DNA of 64,000 nt. Source: Geobacter sp. GTDB lineage: Bacteria; Desulfobacterota; Desulfuromonadia; Geobacterales; Pseudopelobacteraceae. Below are positions 38,301 through 44,980 of this stretch, piece after piece (the first letter of the stretch is position 1; each line of letters begins with the position of its first letter). A program made the translations under genes and the position numbers. The stretch lies in NCBI GenBank assembly GCA_003574895.1, contig PJFB01000008.1, forward strand, positions 1 to 64,000. Direction: 5' to 3'. The notes beneath the pieces are model-generated. The model made no database searches and was not told the origin of the DNA. It saw only the letters and a list, made by a program, of their open reading frames with translations.

Positions 38301-38831
38301 ATTGTTTCCGGACTCAAGGAGATCACCACCAAAAAAGGGGACCGCATGGGTTTCGCAACCATTGAGGACCTGACAGGTTCGGTGGAAATCACCGTTTTCT
38401 CCGATGTCTACACTGTCGCCTCCGGCTTGCTGAAGTCGGATGATCCGCTATTGGTGACCGGCAAGCTGGAAAATGGCGAGAAGGGTTGTAAAATTCTCGT
38501 GCAGGGACACAAAGAGGGCGCCAACGAGTGGCAGCAGAGACAACGCGGTCCGGCCGGAGATATCAAGCTGCTCAACGATGCCCGCGCACAGTCCACAAGC
38601 AAGGTCTTGTTTACCCTGCAAATGGACGTAGCTCCCACAGAGCGGATCAATGCACTTAAAGAGATAATCGAGCGCTACCACGGGACAGTGCCGGCCTTTA
38701 TTCAATTTGTAATACCGGAACGCAGCCGCTCCATCATGCCGTTGCCAGTGAACATGAGCGTTGCTGCAAGTGATGATTTAAGGCTGGAAGTTGAAAGACT
38801 GTTCGGCTATAATGCCGCCACTTTTGAGTAA
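35307..38831 (+). CDS. dnaE: DNA polymerase III alpha subunit
   Basis: The replicative polymerase. 1174 residues, standard for DnaE1. It begins with a PHP domain (FVHLHLHTQYSLLDG, ITDHGNMFG), then the polymerase core with GPGRGSAAGSLVAY and the catalytic PDIDVDFCQDRREEV, FNKSHSAAYALIAYQ in the finger region, a helix-hairpin-helix segment and a C-terminal OB fold (VRICGIVSGLKEITTKKGDRM). It lacks the 3'-5' exonuclease, so this is DnaE rather than PolC. accA follows, a gene order seen widely. Confidence 0.98.
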   Translation: METPQFVHLHLHTQYSLLDGAIRLEDLIAKAKAHDMPAVAITDHGNMFGAVEFYLKCRKAGVKPIIGCEVYLAPDSRFSRDAKGISDAAYHLVLLCQDMVGYRNLSYLTSAGYKEGFYYRPRIDRELLSGHSDGLIALSACLKGEVAMQCGRGRMEDAVATARWYSELFPDRYYIELQENTLPEQDVVNKRLLEVASELKLPLVATNDCHYLNREDARAHEVLLCIQTGKTMSDPTHMKFSAEEFYVKSPEEMARAFSYAPEAVANTVAIAERCNLELPLEKEYFFPHFEPPEGKTHDEMLEELAAEGLKERMVTILAKYPEMPLERQQAYFDRLQIELDCIRQMKFPAYFLIVSDFIRWAKNKGIPVGPGRGSAAGSLVAYAIKITDLDPLPYNLLFERFLNPERISMPDIDVDFCQDRREEVIQYVVEKYGRERVCQIITFGTMKAKAVVRDVGRALNMPYGDVDRIAKLIPDDLKMTLEKAIKQEPQLKEMADGDPQVKDLLDTATCLEGLTRHASTHAAGVVVAPQQLEEYLPVYKDQKTGSINTQYSMKYVEMVGLVKFDFLGLKNLTVIQNAVRLVRDGKDPDFDITRLRDDDKESYDLITAGNTTGIFQLESSGMKEMLVKLKPSCFEDVIAACALYRPGPLGCGMVDDFIERKHGRQKVVYDLPQLEPILKDTYGVIVYQEQVMQISRTLAGYSLGRADLLRRAMGKKDPVVMAKEKEPFLAGAKEQGIDPKKAEMVFDQMAKFAEYGFNKSHSAAYALIAYQTAWLKAHYPIEFLAALLTCDMDSTDKVIKNIADCRDQGIEVLPPDINMSGLSFTVVGKSMRFGLGAVKGIGSGAVEAILEARKDGSFRDIFDFCERVDMRRCNKKALEALVKCGAFDSTGAARAALMEGLEAAMAYGQKIQEEKASAQVSLFGTAEVVKNNGNGGMKLPVIPEWQDKEKLAFEKEALGFLITGHPLDRYKDDIKRLASSEIANLGELSDNSEVRICGIVSGLKEITTKKGDRMGFATIEDLTGSVEITVFSDVYTVASGLLKSDDPLLVTGKLENGEKGCKILVQGHKEGANEWQQRQRGPAGDIKLLNDARAQSTSKVLFTLQMDVAPTERINALKEIIERYHGTVPAFIQFVIPERSRSIMPLPVNMSVAASDDLRLEVERLFGYNAATFE

Positions 38832-39012
38832 GAATAAAAAATTGCTCTCACCATAACGCCGCCAAGAAAAACGGGCAGACGGGCCGGATGCGCTGCCAGA
38901 AGAAACACTGGCTGCAACATGCGCACCATCGGCAGTGGCGCGGCAGCCATTTTTGCGTTTCAATCTGGTTGAATTTCTTTCGGCATATGTGGTGAAAATT
39001 CGAGGTATGATC

Positions 39013-39969
39013 ATGGCAACCCCGTTTTATCTAGATTTCGAAAAACCCATAGTCGAGCTGGAAAAAAAGATCGAGGAGCTGAACCAACTGGCTACCGGAG
39101 GCTTGGACATCAAGGCGGATGTGTCCAAGCTGGAAAAGCGCATTGAAGAGATGCGTAAAGACATCTTCTCGAACCTCTCCCGCTGGCAAACAGCCCAGGT
39201 GGCGCGCCACATCAACCGTCCCTTCACCCTGGACTACCTCAGACTGATGTTCACCGATTTCGTAGAGTTGCACGGTGACCGCAATTATGGCGACGATCAT
39301 GCCATAGTGGGCGGCCTGGCCCGCTTCAACGGCCAGCCGGTAATGGTGATCGGCCATCAGAAAGGGCGCGATACCAAAGAAAAGGTCTTTCGCAATTTCG
39401 GCATGCCCAACCCCGAGGGGTATCGCAAGGCCCTGCGCCTGATGAAGATGGCTGAACAATTCAGGTTGCCGGTGATCACCTTTGTCGATACTCCCGGCGC
39501 CTACCCAGGAATTGGGGCAGAGGAGCGAGGCCAGGCCGAGGCGATTGCCAGGAACCTTAGGGAGATGGCCAGCCTGCGCACTCCGATCATTGTCTGCGTC
39601 ACCGGTGAAGGCGGGTCTGGTGGTGCACTGGCCATCGCCGTTGGCGACAGGATACTCATGCTGGAACATTCGGTCTATGCAGTCATCTCGCCGGAAGGTT
39701 GCGCCGCCATACTCTGGTCGGACGGCACCAAGGGCGAACAGGCGGCCGAAGCCCTCAAACCCACGGCTAAGGACATCATCAAGCTTGGCGTTATCGACGA
39801 AATAATCAAAGAGCCGATCGGCGGCGCACACCGCAACCACGAGGCAACTGCCAAAAACCTGAAAGAGGCCCTCGCCCGCAACCTGGCTGAGCTGAACAAA
39901 CTCACCCCCGACGAACTGGTGGAGGGACGCTATGAAAAATTCAGGGCAATGTCACAGTATGTGGAGTGA
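39013..39969 (+). CDS. accA: Acetyl-CoA carboxylase carboxyltransferase, alpha subunit
   Basis: With AccD it transfers the carboxyl group from biotin to acetyl-CoA for fatty-acid synthesis. 318 residues from ATG 39013 (GAGG 7 nt upstream), beginning with the family-like [19 protein letters not shown]. Core motifs are [29 protein letters not shown] and [11 protein letters not shown]. An ATG two codons earlier abuts the ribosome site and is rejected. It lies 181 nt after dnaE. Confidence 0.97.
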   Translation: MATPFYLDFEKPIVELEKKIEELNQLATGGLDIKADVSKLEKRIEEMRKDIFSNLSRWQTAQVARHINRPFTLDYLRLMFTDFVELHGDRNYGDDHAIVGGLARFNGQPVMVIGHQKGRDTKEKVFRNFGMPNPEGYRKALRLMKMAEQFRLPVITFVDTPGAYPGIGAEERGQAEAIARNLREMASLRTPIIVCVTGEGGSGGALAIAVGDRILMLEHSVYAVISPEGCAAILWSDGTKGEQAAEALKPTAKDIIKLGVIDEIIKEPIGGAHRNHEATAKNLKEALARNLAELNKLTPDELVEGRYEKFRAMSQYVE

Positions 39970-40001
39970 CAAACAGAATCTTTGATATATTTGTATTTTG
40001 A

Positions 40002-40031
40002 AGGGGCGGCTCAACCGCCCCTGTCTGTTTT
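40002..40031 (+). terminator. Hairpin between accA and the pseudouridine synthase gene
   Basis: A perfect 8-bp stem AGGGGCGG (40002-40009) / CCGCCCCT (40015-40022) with a 5-nt loop, followed by GTCTGTTTT. It probably terminates or attenuates dnaE-accA transcription and ends 13 nt before the next start codon. Confidence 0.65.
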
Positions 40032-40044
40032 AAGGGGAAATTTC

Positions 40045-40914
40045 ATGCAAGAACGACTGCAAAAACTGATTTCCCAGGCTGGTGTCGCCTCCCGCCGTGC
40101 CGCCGAGGAGCTTATCCTGAATGGCCGGGTGACCGTAAACGGCATGGTGGTGACCGAACTTGGCAGCAAGGCCGATCCGGCCAGCGACCGCATTACCGTG
40201 GACAACAAGCTGTTGCAATTCAGCGGCAAGTTGATCTATATCCTGCTCAACAAGCCGGTGGGCTACATCACCGCGCTAAAGGATTCTCAGGGGCGGGCGC
40301 TGGTAACCGACTTGCTGAAGGGACTGGAGGAGCGGGTCTACCCAGTGGGTCGCCTGGATTACAACACCGAGGGACTTTTGCTCCTGACCAATGACGGAGA
40401 CTGGGCCAACCGGTTGATGCACCCCCGCCACGAGGTGGAAAAAGAGTATTTTGTTCGCGTACGCGGCAAGGTGACCGAGCAGCAGCTGAAAAAACTGTCC
40501 GAAGGGGTTGACCTGGAGGACGGCAAAACAGCTCCTGCAGCAGTCCGGCTGGTCAAGGAGGGAGAACACAATGACTGGATATCGGTGGCCATCCACGAGG
40601 GGCGCAACCGCCAGGTGCGCCGCATGTGTGAGGCAGTGGGGATTTCCGTAGTCAGGCTGAGACGGGTTCGTTACGGCGCTTTATCCATGGGAACGCTTAA
40701 AGTGGGCCAGTTCCGTTACCTGAAAGACTCCGAGGTACGGGAACTCTCCGGAAATAAACCCGAGATACTCATCTCGAAAGAGACAAAGAAACCGGTTCAC
40801 GCAATTCAAAACCGTAAACCGGCCTCTAACAGAGCTGACAGTGGCTCAAAGGAGAGACAGACGGTCAATTATAAAAGTGGGCCTACCGCAAGAGGGCAAA
40901 AAAAAGGTCGTTAA
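40045..40914 (+). CDS. rluB: 23S rRNA pseudouridine synthase, RsuA/RluB family
   Basis: Isomerises a uridine in ribosomal RNA. 289 residues: an N-terminal S4 RNA-binding domain (ERLQKLISQAGVASRRAAEE), then the synthase domain with the catalytic aspartate in GRLDYNTEGLLLLTNDGD and EGRNRQVRRMCEAVG. The C-terminal 45 residues are basic and low-complexity (ending GQKKGR). ATG 40045 follows AAGGGGA. It is most like RluB, but RsuA or RluE activity cannot be excluded from motifs alone. Confidence 0.9.
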   Translation: MQERLQKLISQAGVASRRAAEELILNGRVTVNGMVVTELGSKADPASDRITVDNKLLQFSGKLIYILLNKPVGYITALKDSQGRALVTDLLKGLEERVYPVGRLDYNTEGLLLLTNDGDWANRLMHPRHEVEKEYFVRVRGKVTEQQLKKLSEGVDLEDGKTAPAAVRLVKEGEHNDWISVAIHEGRNRQVRRMCEAVGISVVRLRRVRYGALSMGTLKVGQFRYLKDSEVRELSGNKPEILISKETKKPVHAIQNRKPASNRADSGSKERQTVNYKSGPTARGQKKGR

Positions 40915-40957
40915 CAACAACCGATATATTTATTCCTAAAGCTTCCGCGTGCCCCAT

Positions 40958-41341
40958 TCAGTGCTTATTCTGTTCCTTTTTCAGCGACTCTTCGAAAAGT
41001 TCGGGCGTAAACCCCTTCAGGACGATCTCATCCTTGCCGGTACCGATGACTATCACCGGCACGCCCTGACTCTGGTATTTCCCTGTCAGCTCCTCCATCG
41101 CCTTTGCATCCATTTCTACATCTTTATTTATGAAGGGGATGTCATGCTGGGTCATATACTCCTTGGCCGCACGGCAATGTGGGCACCAGGAAACCGTGTA
41201 GGCCACGATCCGGGGATATTTTTTAGCAGCCTCGGCCTTGACCGGATTAAGATGGCTCTGGGTGGCCTCCTCGGACGCAACGCAGGTCACTGTGGTCATC
41301 ATGATTAATGCCCCAACTGCTAAAATTCTGTTGATCATCAT
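40958..41341 (-). CDS. Exported glutaredoxin/thioredoxin-like protein
   Basis: 127 residues: a signal peptide (about 1-22, ending CVASEE), then a glutaredoxin-like fold with the redox pair WCPHC (C53, C56), the cis-proline in QGVPVIVIG and a GFTPELFEESL end. It probably acts on thiols or haem-protein cysteines in the periplasm. The start overlaps the stop of the PDZ gene as ATGATGA, with AAGGAG upstream, so the two are coupled. There is a third cysteine in the signal region (C20) that could make it a lipoprotein, but the lipobox is poor. Confidence 0.85.
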   Translation of the reverse strand: MMINRILAVGALIMMTTVTCVASEEATQSHLNPVKAEAAKKYPRIVAYTVSWCPHCRAAKEYMTQHDIPFINKDVEMDAKAMEELTGKYQSQGVPVIVIGTGKDEIVLKGFTPELFEESLKKEQNKH

Positions 41342-41712
41342 TTTTTCTCCTTGTTCGTCTTCATCTCGATCTGTCGTCGCGTAAGAGTAAACGTAAGCGG
41401 TTTTTCCTCACCTTCGCGCCTGATCCTCAGCACAACAGGCGTTCCAGCAATCCCCCGCAATCTTTTTAAAACCATTGTACGGAAATCACTCCCCAATGTA
41501 GCCTTTCCGTCTATCTGCGTAATAGTATCACCAATCCGGATACCGGCAAGCTGGGCTGGACCACCATTGACAAGCTGCACCACGCGGATCTGGCCGTTTG
41601 GGAGTTGGATGCCGTCAACCCCCACCCCACCGAAATTTACCTCGCTGTTGGCAGCCATTGCAGGCATGGCCAATGAAAACAAACATGACAATATCAGCAG
41701 TAAGTTTTTCAC
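41338..41712 (-). CDS. Small exported PDZ-domain protein
   Basis: 124 residues from GTG 41712: a signal peptide (VKNLLLILSCLFSLAMPAMA), then a single PDZ domain (about 30-115) with GPAQLAGIRIGDTITQIDGK. There is no protease domain, so it is probably an adaptor binding peptide ends in the periplasm. The upstream TTG (41748) would place charged residues before the signal peptide; neither start has a good ribosome site. It is coupled to the glutaredoxin-like gene downstream, suggesting a shared substrate. Confidence 0.8.
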   Translation of the reverse strand: MKNLLLILSCLFSLAMPAMAANSEVNFGGVGVDGIQLPNGQIRVVQLVNGGPAQLAGIRIGDTITQIDGKATLGSDFRTMVLKRLRGIAGTPVVLRIRREGEEKPLTFTLTRRQIEMKTNKEKK

Positions 41713-41963
41713 GAGTTCATTTGTAGCACAGGGGTGTCGGCAGGTCAAATATGCAACCGTTCTGCAACTATCAAGACAGTGATTTCAACGGCAAATGGCT
41801 GCCGTACGTACTCCCAACCCGCTGGCAATTCCGCTATGGGATGCTATAGTTTCAGCAAAAGAATCACCCTTAATCAATAGCCATACTATGTGGCAGCCAG
41901 TTTTCTTTAGGTAAAATAATCCATGGCAAGCAGATCGCAAGAGATTCCCTGAAGGAGAAAATT

Positions 41964-42356
41964 ATGACGCAGACAAACAGTGAAAGACTTGAGCGCCTGC
42001 ACACGTTCCTGACACAGGAGAAAATGAGGTTGTGGAACGAGCTCCGAGTGGAGCTGTTTGAGACTTTGGGCGAAGGGTTGCACAGTCAATATGACATACC
42101 CCAGGATGTTGGAGAAAAGGGAATTATAGATCTGCTGGAGGACACTGGGCTGGCTGTGGCAGATATTCACAAGGAAGAATTATCGCGCATTGAGGAAGCG
42201 CTCCGCAGACTTGCCAACGGCAGTTACGGTTTTTGCGAAGATTGCGGTGAACCGATCGACGAAGGGCGACTGCGCGTGGCACCATTTGCTCCATGCTGTG
42301 TTGACTGCCAGGAGCGCCGAGAGGAACATTCCAGCACCAAGGGATTGACACTGTAG
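41964..42356 (+). CDS. DksA/TraR family zinc-finger protein
   Basis: 130 residues: an N-terminal helical coiled-coil (about 5-85), then a four-cysteine zinc finger, C91xxC94 and C112xxC115, separated by 17 residues as in DksA. DksA proteins bind the secondary channel of RNA polymerase and, with ppGpp, tune rRNA and amino-acid promoters. The coiled-coil tip lacks an obvious DxxDxA motif, so this may be one of the several DksA paralogues in these bacteria rather than DksA itself. AAGGAG precedes the ATG. The next gene follows 23 nt later. Confidence 0.9.
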   Translation: MTQTNSERLERLHTFLTQEKMRLWNELRVELFETLGEGLHSQYDIPQDVGEKGIIDLLEDTGLAVADIHKEELSRIEEALRRLANGSYGFCEDCGEPIDEGRLRVAPFAPCCVDCQERREEHSSTKGLTL

Positions 42357-42379
42357 ATCACCAAAGGAGGGTCATCATT

Positions 42380-42868
42380 ATGCAACTGGAGATCCATGAC
42401 ATCAAGATCGAGTATCCTGAAGGGTGCAACATCATCATCGGTCAATGCCACTTCATCAAGACCGCCGAGGACCTGTACGAGATCATTGTTACCTCGGTTC
42501 CACAGGCCCGCTTTGGCATTGCCTTCACAGAGGCATCCGGACCATGCTTGATCCGGACTGAGGGAAACGACGACGAGCTGGTCAAAGAGTGCATCAGCGC
42601 CCTCAAAGCAATCGGTGCCGGCCATGTCTTCTGCATCCTACTGCGCGATGCCTACCCCATAAACATACTCAATCAGATAAAAAACTGCCCTGAGGTCTGC
42701 CGGATTTACTGCGCAACAGCCAATCCGCTCCAGGTCATTGTCGCTTCCACCCTCCAGGGTTGGGGAATTTTAGGTGTGATCGACGGTTATCCGCCACGTG
42801 GTGTGGAGAATGAAGACGAACGTCAGGAACGCCGTGACCTTTTGCGGCGCATAGGATACAAACGTTGA
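42380..42868 (+). CDS. Adenosine-specific kinase family protein (PF04008/DUF355)
   Basis: 162 residues matching the archaeal-type adenosine-specific kinase family throughout: EASGPCLIRTEGNDDEL, AIGAGHVFCILLRDAYPIN, PEVCRIYCATANP, and GWGILGVIDGYPPRG. The archaeal member was reported to phosphorylate adenosine; the role in bacteria is unclear. The strong ribosome site AAAGGAGG precedes the ATG. It is downstream of the DksA-like gene, probably co-transcribed. Confidence 0.88.
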   Translation: MQLEIHDIKIEYPEGCNIIIGQCHFIKTAEDLYEIIVTSVPQARFGIAFTEASGPCLIRTEGNDDELVKECISALKAIGAGHVFCILLRDAYPINILNQIKNCPEVCRIYCATANPLQVIVASTLQGWGILGVIDGYPPRGVENEDERQERRDLLRRIGYKR

Positions 42869-42883
42869 GCTATTGTTGGTATT

Positions 42884-43023
42884 ACAGGCTGTTTAAAATC
42901 GTTTTGAGGGAGGCCTGATGCATGGCACAAGGAACGGAGCGAGGCATAACGCATAGTTAGCCGAGGCTGGGAGTACCGCGCAACGCCGCAGACGGCCTCC
43001 GCAGTAGATTTTAGACAGCCTGT
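42884..43023. repeat. 140-bp palindromic repeat element
   Basis: Terminal inverted repeats of 17 nt (42884-42900 and 43007-43023) match at 16 positions, beginning ACAGGCTGT. Inside them GGAGGCC (42909-42915) pairs with GGCCTCC (42994-43000). The interior is GC-rich (GCGAGGCATAACGCATAG). It has no coding capacity. The form is that of a dispersed palindromic element or small nonautonomous mobile unit; I have seen similar sequences in Geobacter intergenic regions, but copies elsewhere cannot be counted here. Confidence 0.7.
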
Positions 43024-43177
43024 TAAGGCTGCGTGGACAATTCAATACGATTCTTCAATTACATGTTGCTGGCCGTTATAGGATTTTTTTGTTATTTATT
43101 GCATTTGCGCCTGACAGGACAGGCAAATTCGCTATTAAATATTATTTTGCTATAGCACCCAAAAGTCTGGAGGTCGT
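43024..43177. other. Leader and promoter region of asnS
   Basis: 154 nt of AT-rich sequence between the repeat and asnS, with a small inverted repeat (CCTGACAGGACAGG). No promoter stood out enough to call and no gene is present. Confidence 0.4.
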
Positions 43178-44563
43178 GTGAGTAATCATCAGCGTATTGT
43201 GTCCGTATTGAATGCCCAGTCCGTAGCTAGCAATCTTACTGTCAAGGGATGGGTCCGGTCCATAAGAGTCGGTAAAAGCATAACCTTTATGACGGTTAAC
43301 GACGGCTCCTGCGTTACCAGTTTGCAGGTAGTTTTAAATCCAGGTATGGACGGATACGATAATGTGATCAGGATGGGAACCGGCAGCGCGGTCGGCGTCA
43401 CAGGCACCCTCTCGCCCTCTCCTGCCGCTGGCCAAGCGGTTGAACTGCACGCCGAGAAGGTCACGATCTACGGAGGTGTTGACGAAGACTACCCTCTCCA
43501 GAAAAAGCATCACAGCTTCGAGTTTCTCAGGACCATTGCCCACCTGCGGCCAAGAACCAATACGTTTGGAGCTCTCTTCCGAATGAGGTCGGCGCTTTCT
43601 TTTGCCATCCACAATTTTTTCAAAGAGCGCGGATTCGTGTATATTCACACGCCGATAATTACAGCCAATGATTGTGAGGGCGCCGGAGAACAGTTCCGAG
43701 TTACAACGCTCGACATCGTATCGCCTCCTCTCTGCGATACCGGCATAGATTTCAGCAGAGACTTCTTCGGTCAGGCAACCCAGCTGACGGTGAGCGGCCA
43801 GCTCGAGGGAGAACTTTTGGCCTGCGGACTCTCTTCGGTTTACACTTTCGGACCTACCTTTCGGGCGGAGAACTCCAATACGGCCAGACACGCGGCAGAG
43901 TTCTGGATGGTCGAACCCGAGGTAGCCTTTGCCAACCTGGCTGACAACGCAGACTTGGCCGAAGATTTCATAAAATACCTGTGCCGCTATGTCTTGGAAG
44001 AATGCCAGGAAGACATGGCGTTTTTTGAAAAGCAGGTTGACCCGGGCGTCATGGGACGGATTCGGGCAATCGCGGATTCCGATTTTGTTAGGATGGAGTA
44101 TGGTGAGGCAATTGACCGACTGGAAAAGGCTACACAAGGCTTCCAATATCCGGTTGCCTGGGGCCTGGACCTGCAAACCGAACACGAGCGTTATCTAAGC
44201 GAGAAGGTAGTAGGTGGCCCCTTGTTTATTCTTAATTACCCGAAAGATATCAAGGCATTCTACATGCGCCAGAACGACGACGGCAAGACTGTGGCGGCCA
44301 TGGATCTTCTGGTGCCGAAAGTTGGAGAAATCATCGGGGGCAGCCAGCGCGAAGAACGTCTGGATCTTCTGGAACGCAGAATCGATGAAATGGGGATCGC
44401 CAAACATCCCCTTTCCTGGTATCTCGACAGCAGACGCTGGGGCACCTGTCCCCACGCCGGTTTCGGTCTCGGGTTCGAGCGCCTGATCATGCACCTGACA
44501 GGAATGGAGAATATCCGGGACATAATACCGTTCCCCAGGACCCCAGGGCATGCTGAATTTTAG
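43178..44563 (+). CDS. asnS: Asparaginyl-tRNA synthetase
   Basis: Charges tRNA-Asn. 461 residues: an N-terminal OB anticodon-binding domain (VKGWVRSIRVGKSITFMTVNDGS), then a class II catalytic core with FRAENSNTARHAAEFWMVEPE (motif 2 region) and motif 3 GFGLGFERLIMHLTG ending DIIPFPRTPG. Normal length. The GTG start at 43178 is 4 nt from TGGAGG. It is followed 3 nt later by a DUF503 gene. Confidence 0.97.
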   Translation: MSNHQRIVSVLNAQSVASNLTVKGWVRSIRVGKSITFMTVNDGSCVTSLQVVLNPGMDGYDNVIRMGTGSAVGVTGTLSPSPAAGQAVELHAEKVTIYGGVDEDYPLQKKHHSFEFLRTIAHLRPRTNTFGALFRMRSALSFAIHNFFKERGFVYIHTPIITANDCEGAGEQFRVTTLDIVSPPLCDTGIDFSRDFFGQATQLTVSGQLEGELLACGLSSVYTFGPTFRAENSNTARHAAEFWMVEPEVAFANLADNADLAEDFIKYLCRYVLEECQEDMAFFEKQVDPGVMGRIRAIADSDFVRMEYGEAIDRLEKATQGFQYPVAWGLDLQTEHERYLSEKVVGGPLFILNYPKDIKAFYMRQNDDGKTVAAMDLLVPKVGEIIGGSQREERLDLLERRIDEMGIAKHPLSWYLDSRRWGTCPHAGFGLGFERLIMHLTGMENIRDIIPFPRTPGHAEF

Positions 44564-44566
44564 CCT

Positions 44567-44848
44567 ATGTTCATCTACTGCCTTGAACTCCATCTTGCCC
44601 TCCCTGTCCGCTCCCTCAAGGGGAAAAGGGGCATTGTCAAAAGTCTCATCAGCCGGGCACGCCAGAGATTCAATGTTGCCGGCGCGGAAGTAGACCGGCA
44701 GGACAACCCGGAAGTTGCTGTAATAGGATTCGTTACCATCAGCCCTGACAAGACGTATGCGCGCAACGCCGTTGAACGCCTGGAGGATTGGATATACGAG
44801 AATTGGCCTGATGTGGAAATAACCGGTGCGAATATTTCCGAGCTCTAA
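44567..44848 (+). CDS. DUF503 family protein (YlxP-like)
   Basis: 93 residues with the typical DUF503 start FIYCLELHLALPVRSLKGKRGIVKSLISRAR, abbreviated here by its LKGKR core, and the FNVAGAEVDRQD segment. In many bacteria the gene sits near rbfA and infB and is thought to be linked to ribosome assembly; function is unproven. It lies 3 nt after asnS, so it is co-expressed with translation. Confidence 0.9.
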   Translation: MFIYCLELHLALPVRSLKGKRGIVKSLISRARQRFNVAGAEVDRQDNPEVAVIGFVTISPDKTYARNAVERLEDWIYENWPDVEITGANISEL

Positions 44849-44879
44849 TTTGTGCTAATGCCTGCCGCAAACAGATTTA

Positions 44880-44908
44880 TTGACAGCCTCATTGAACCAG
44901 GATATATT
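44880..44908 (+). promoter_or_regulatory. Sigma-70 promoter of the pgpH-ybeY unit
   Basis: TTGACA (44880-44885) and TATATT (44903-44908) are separated by exactly 17 nt, the best -35/-10 match in the window. Transcription should start near 44915, giving a 65-nt leader. Confidence 0.6.
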
Positions 44909-44980
44909 TAAATTTTATTTCAACCACTTACGCGTCGCCCGCGTAACCGAACTGAAACAGTTTCATTATCGATATAAACT

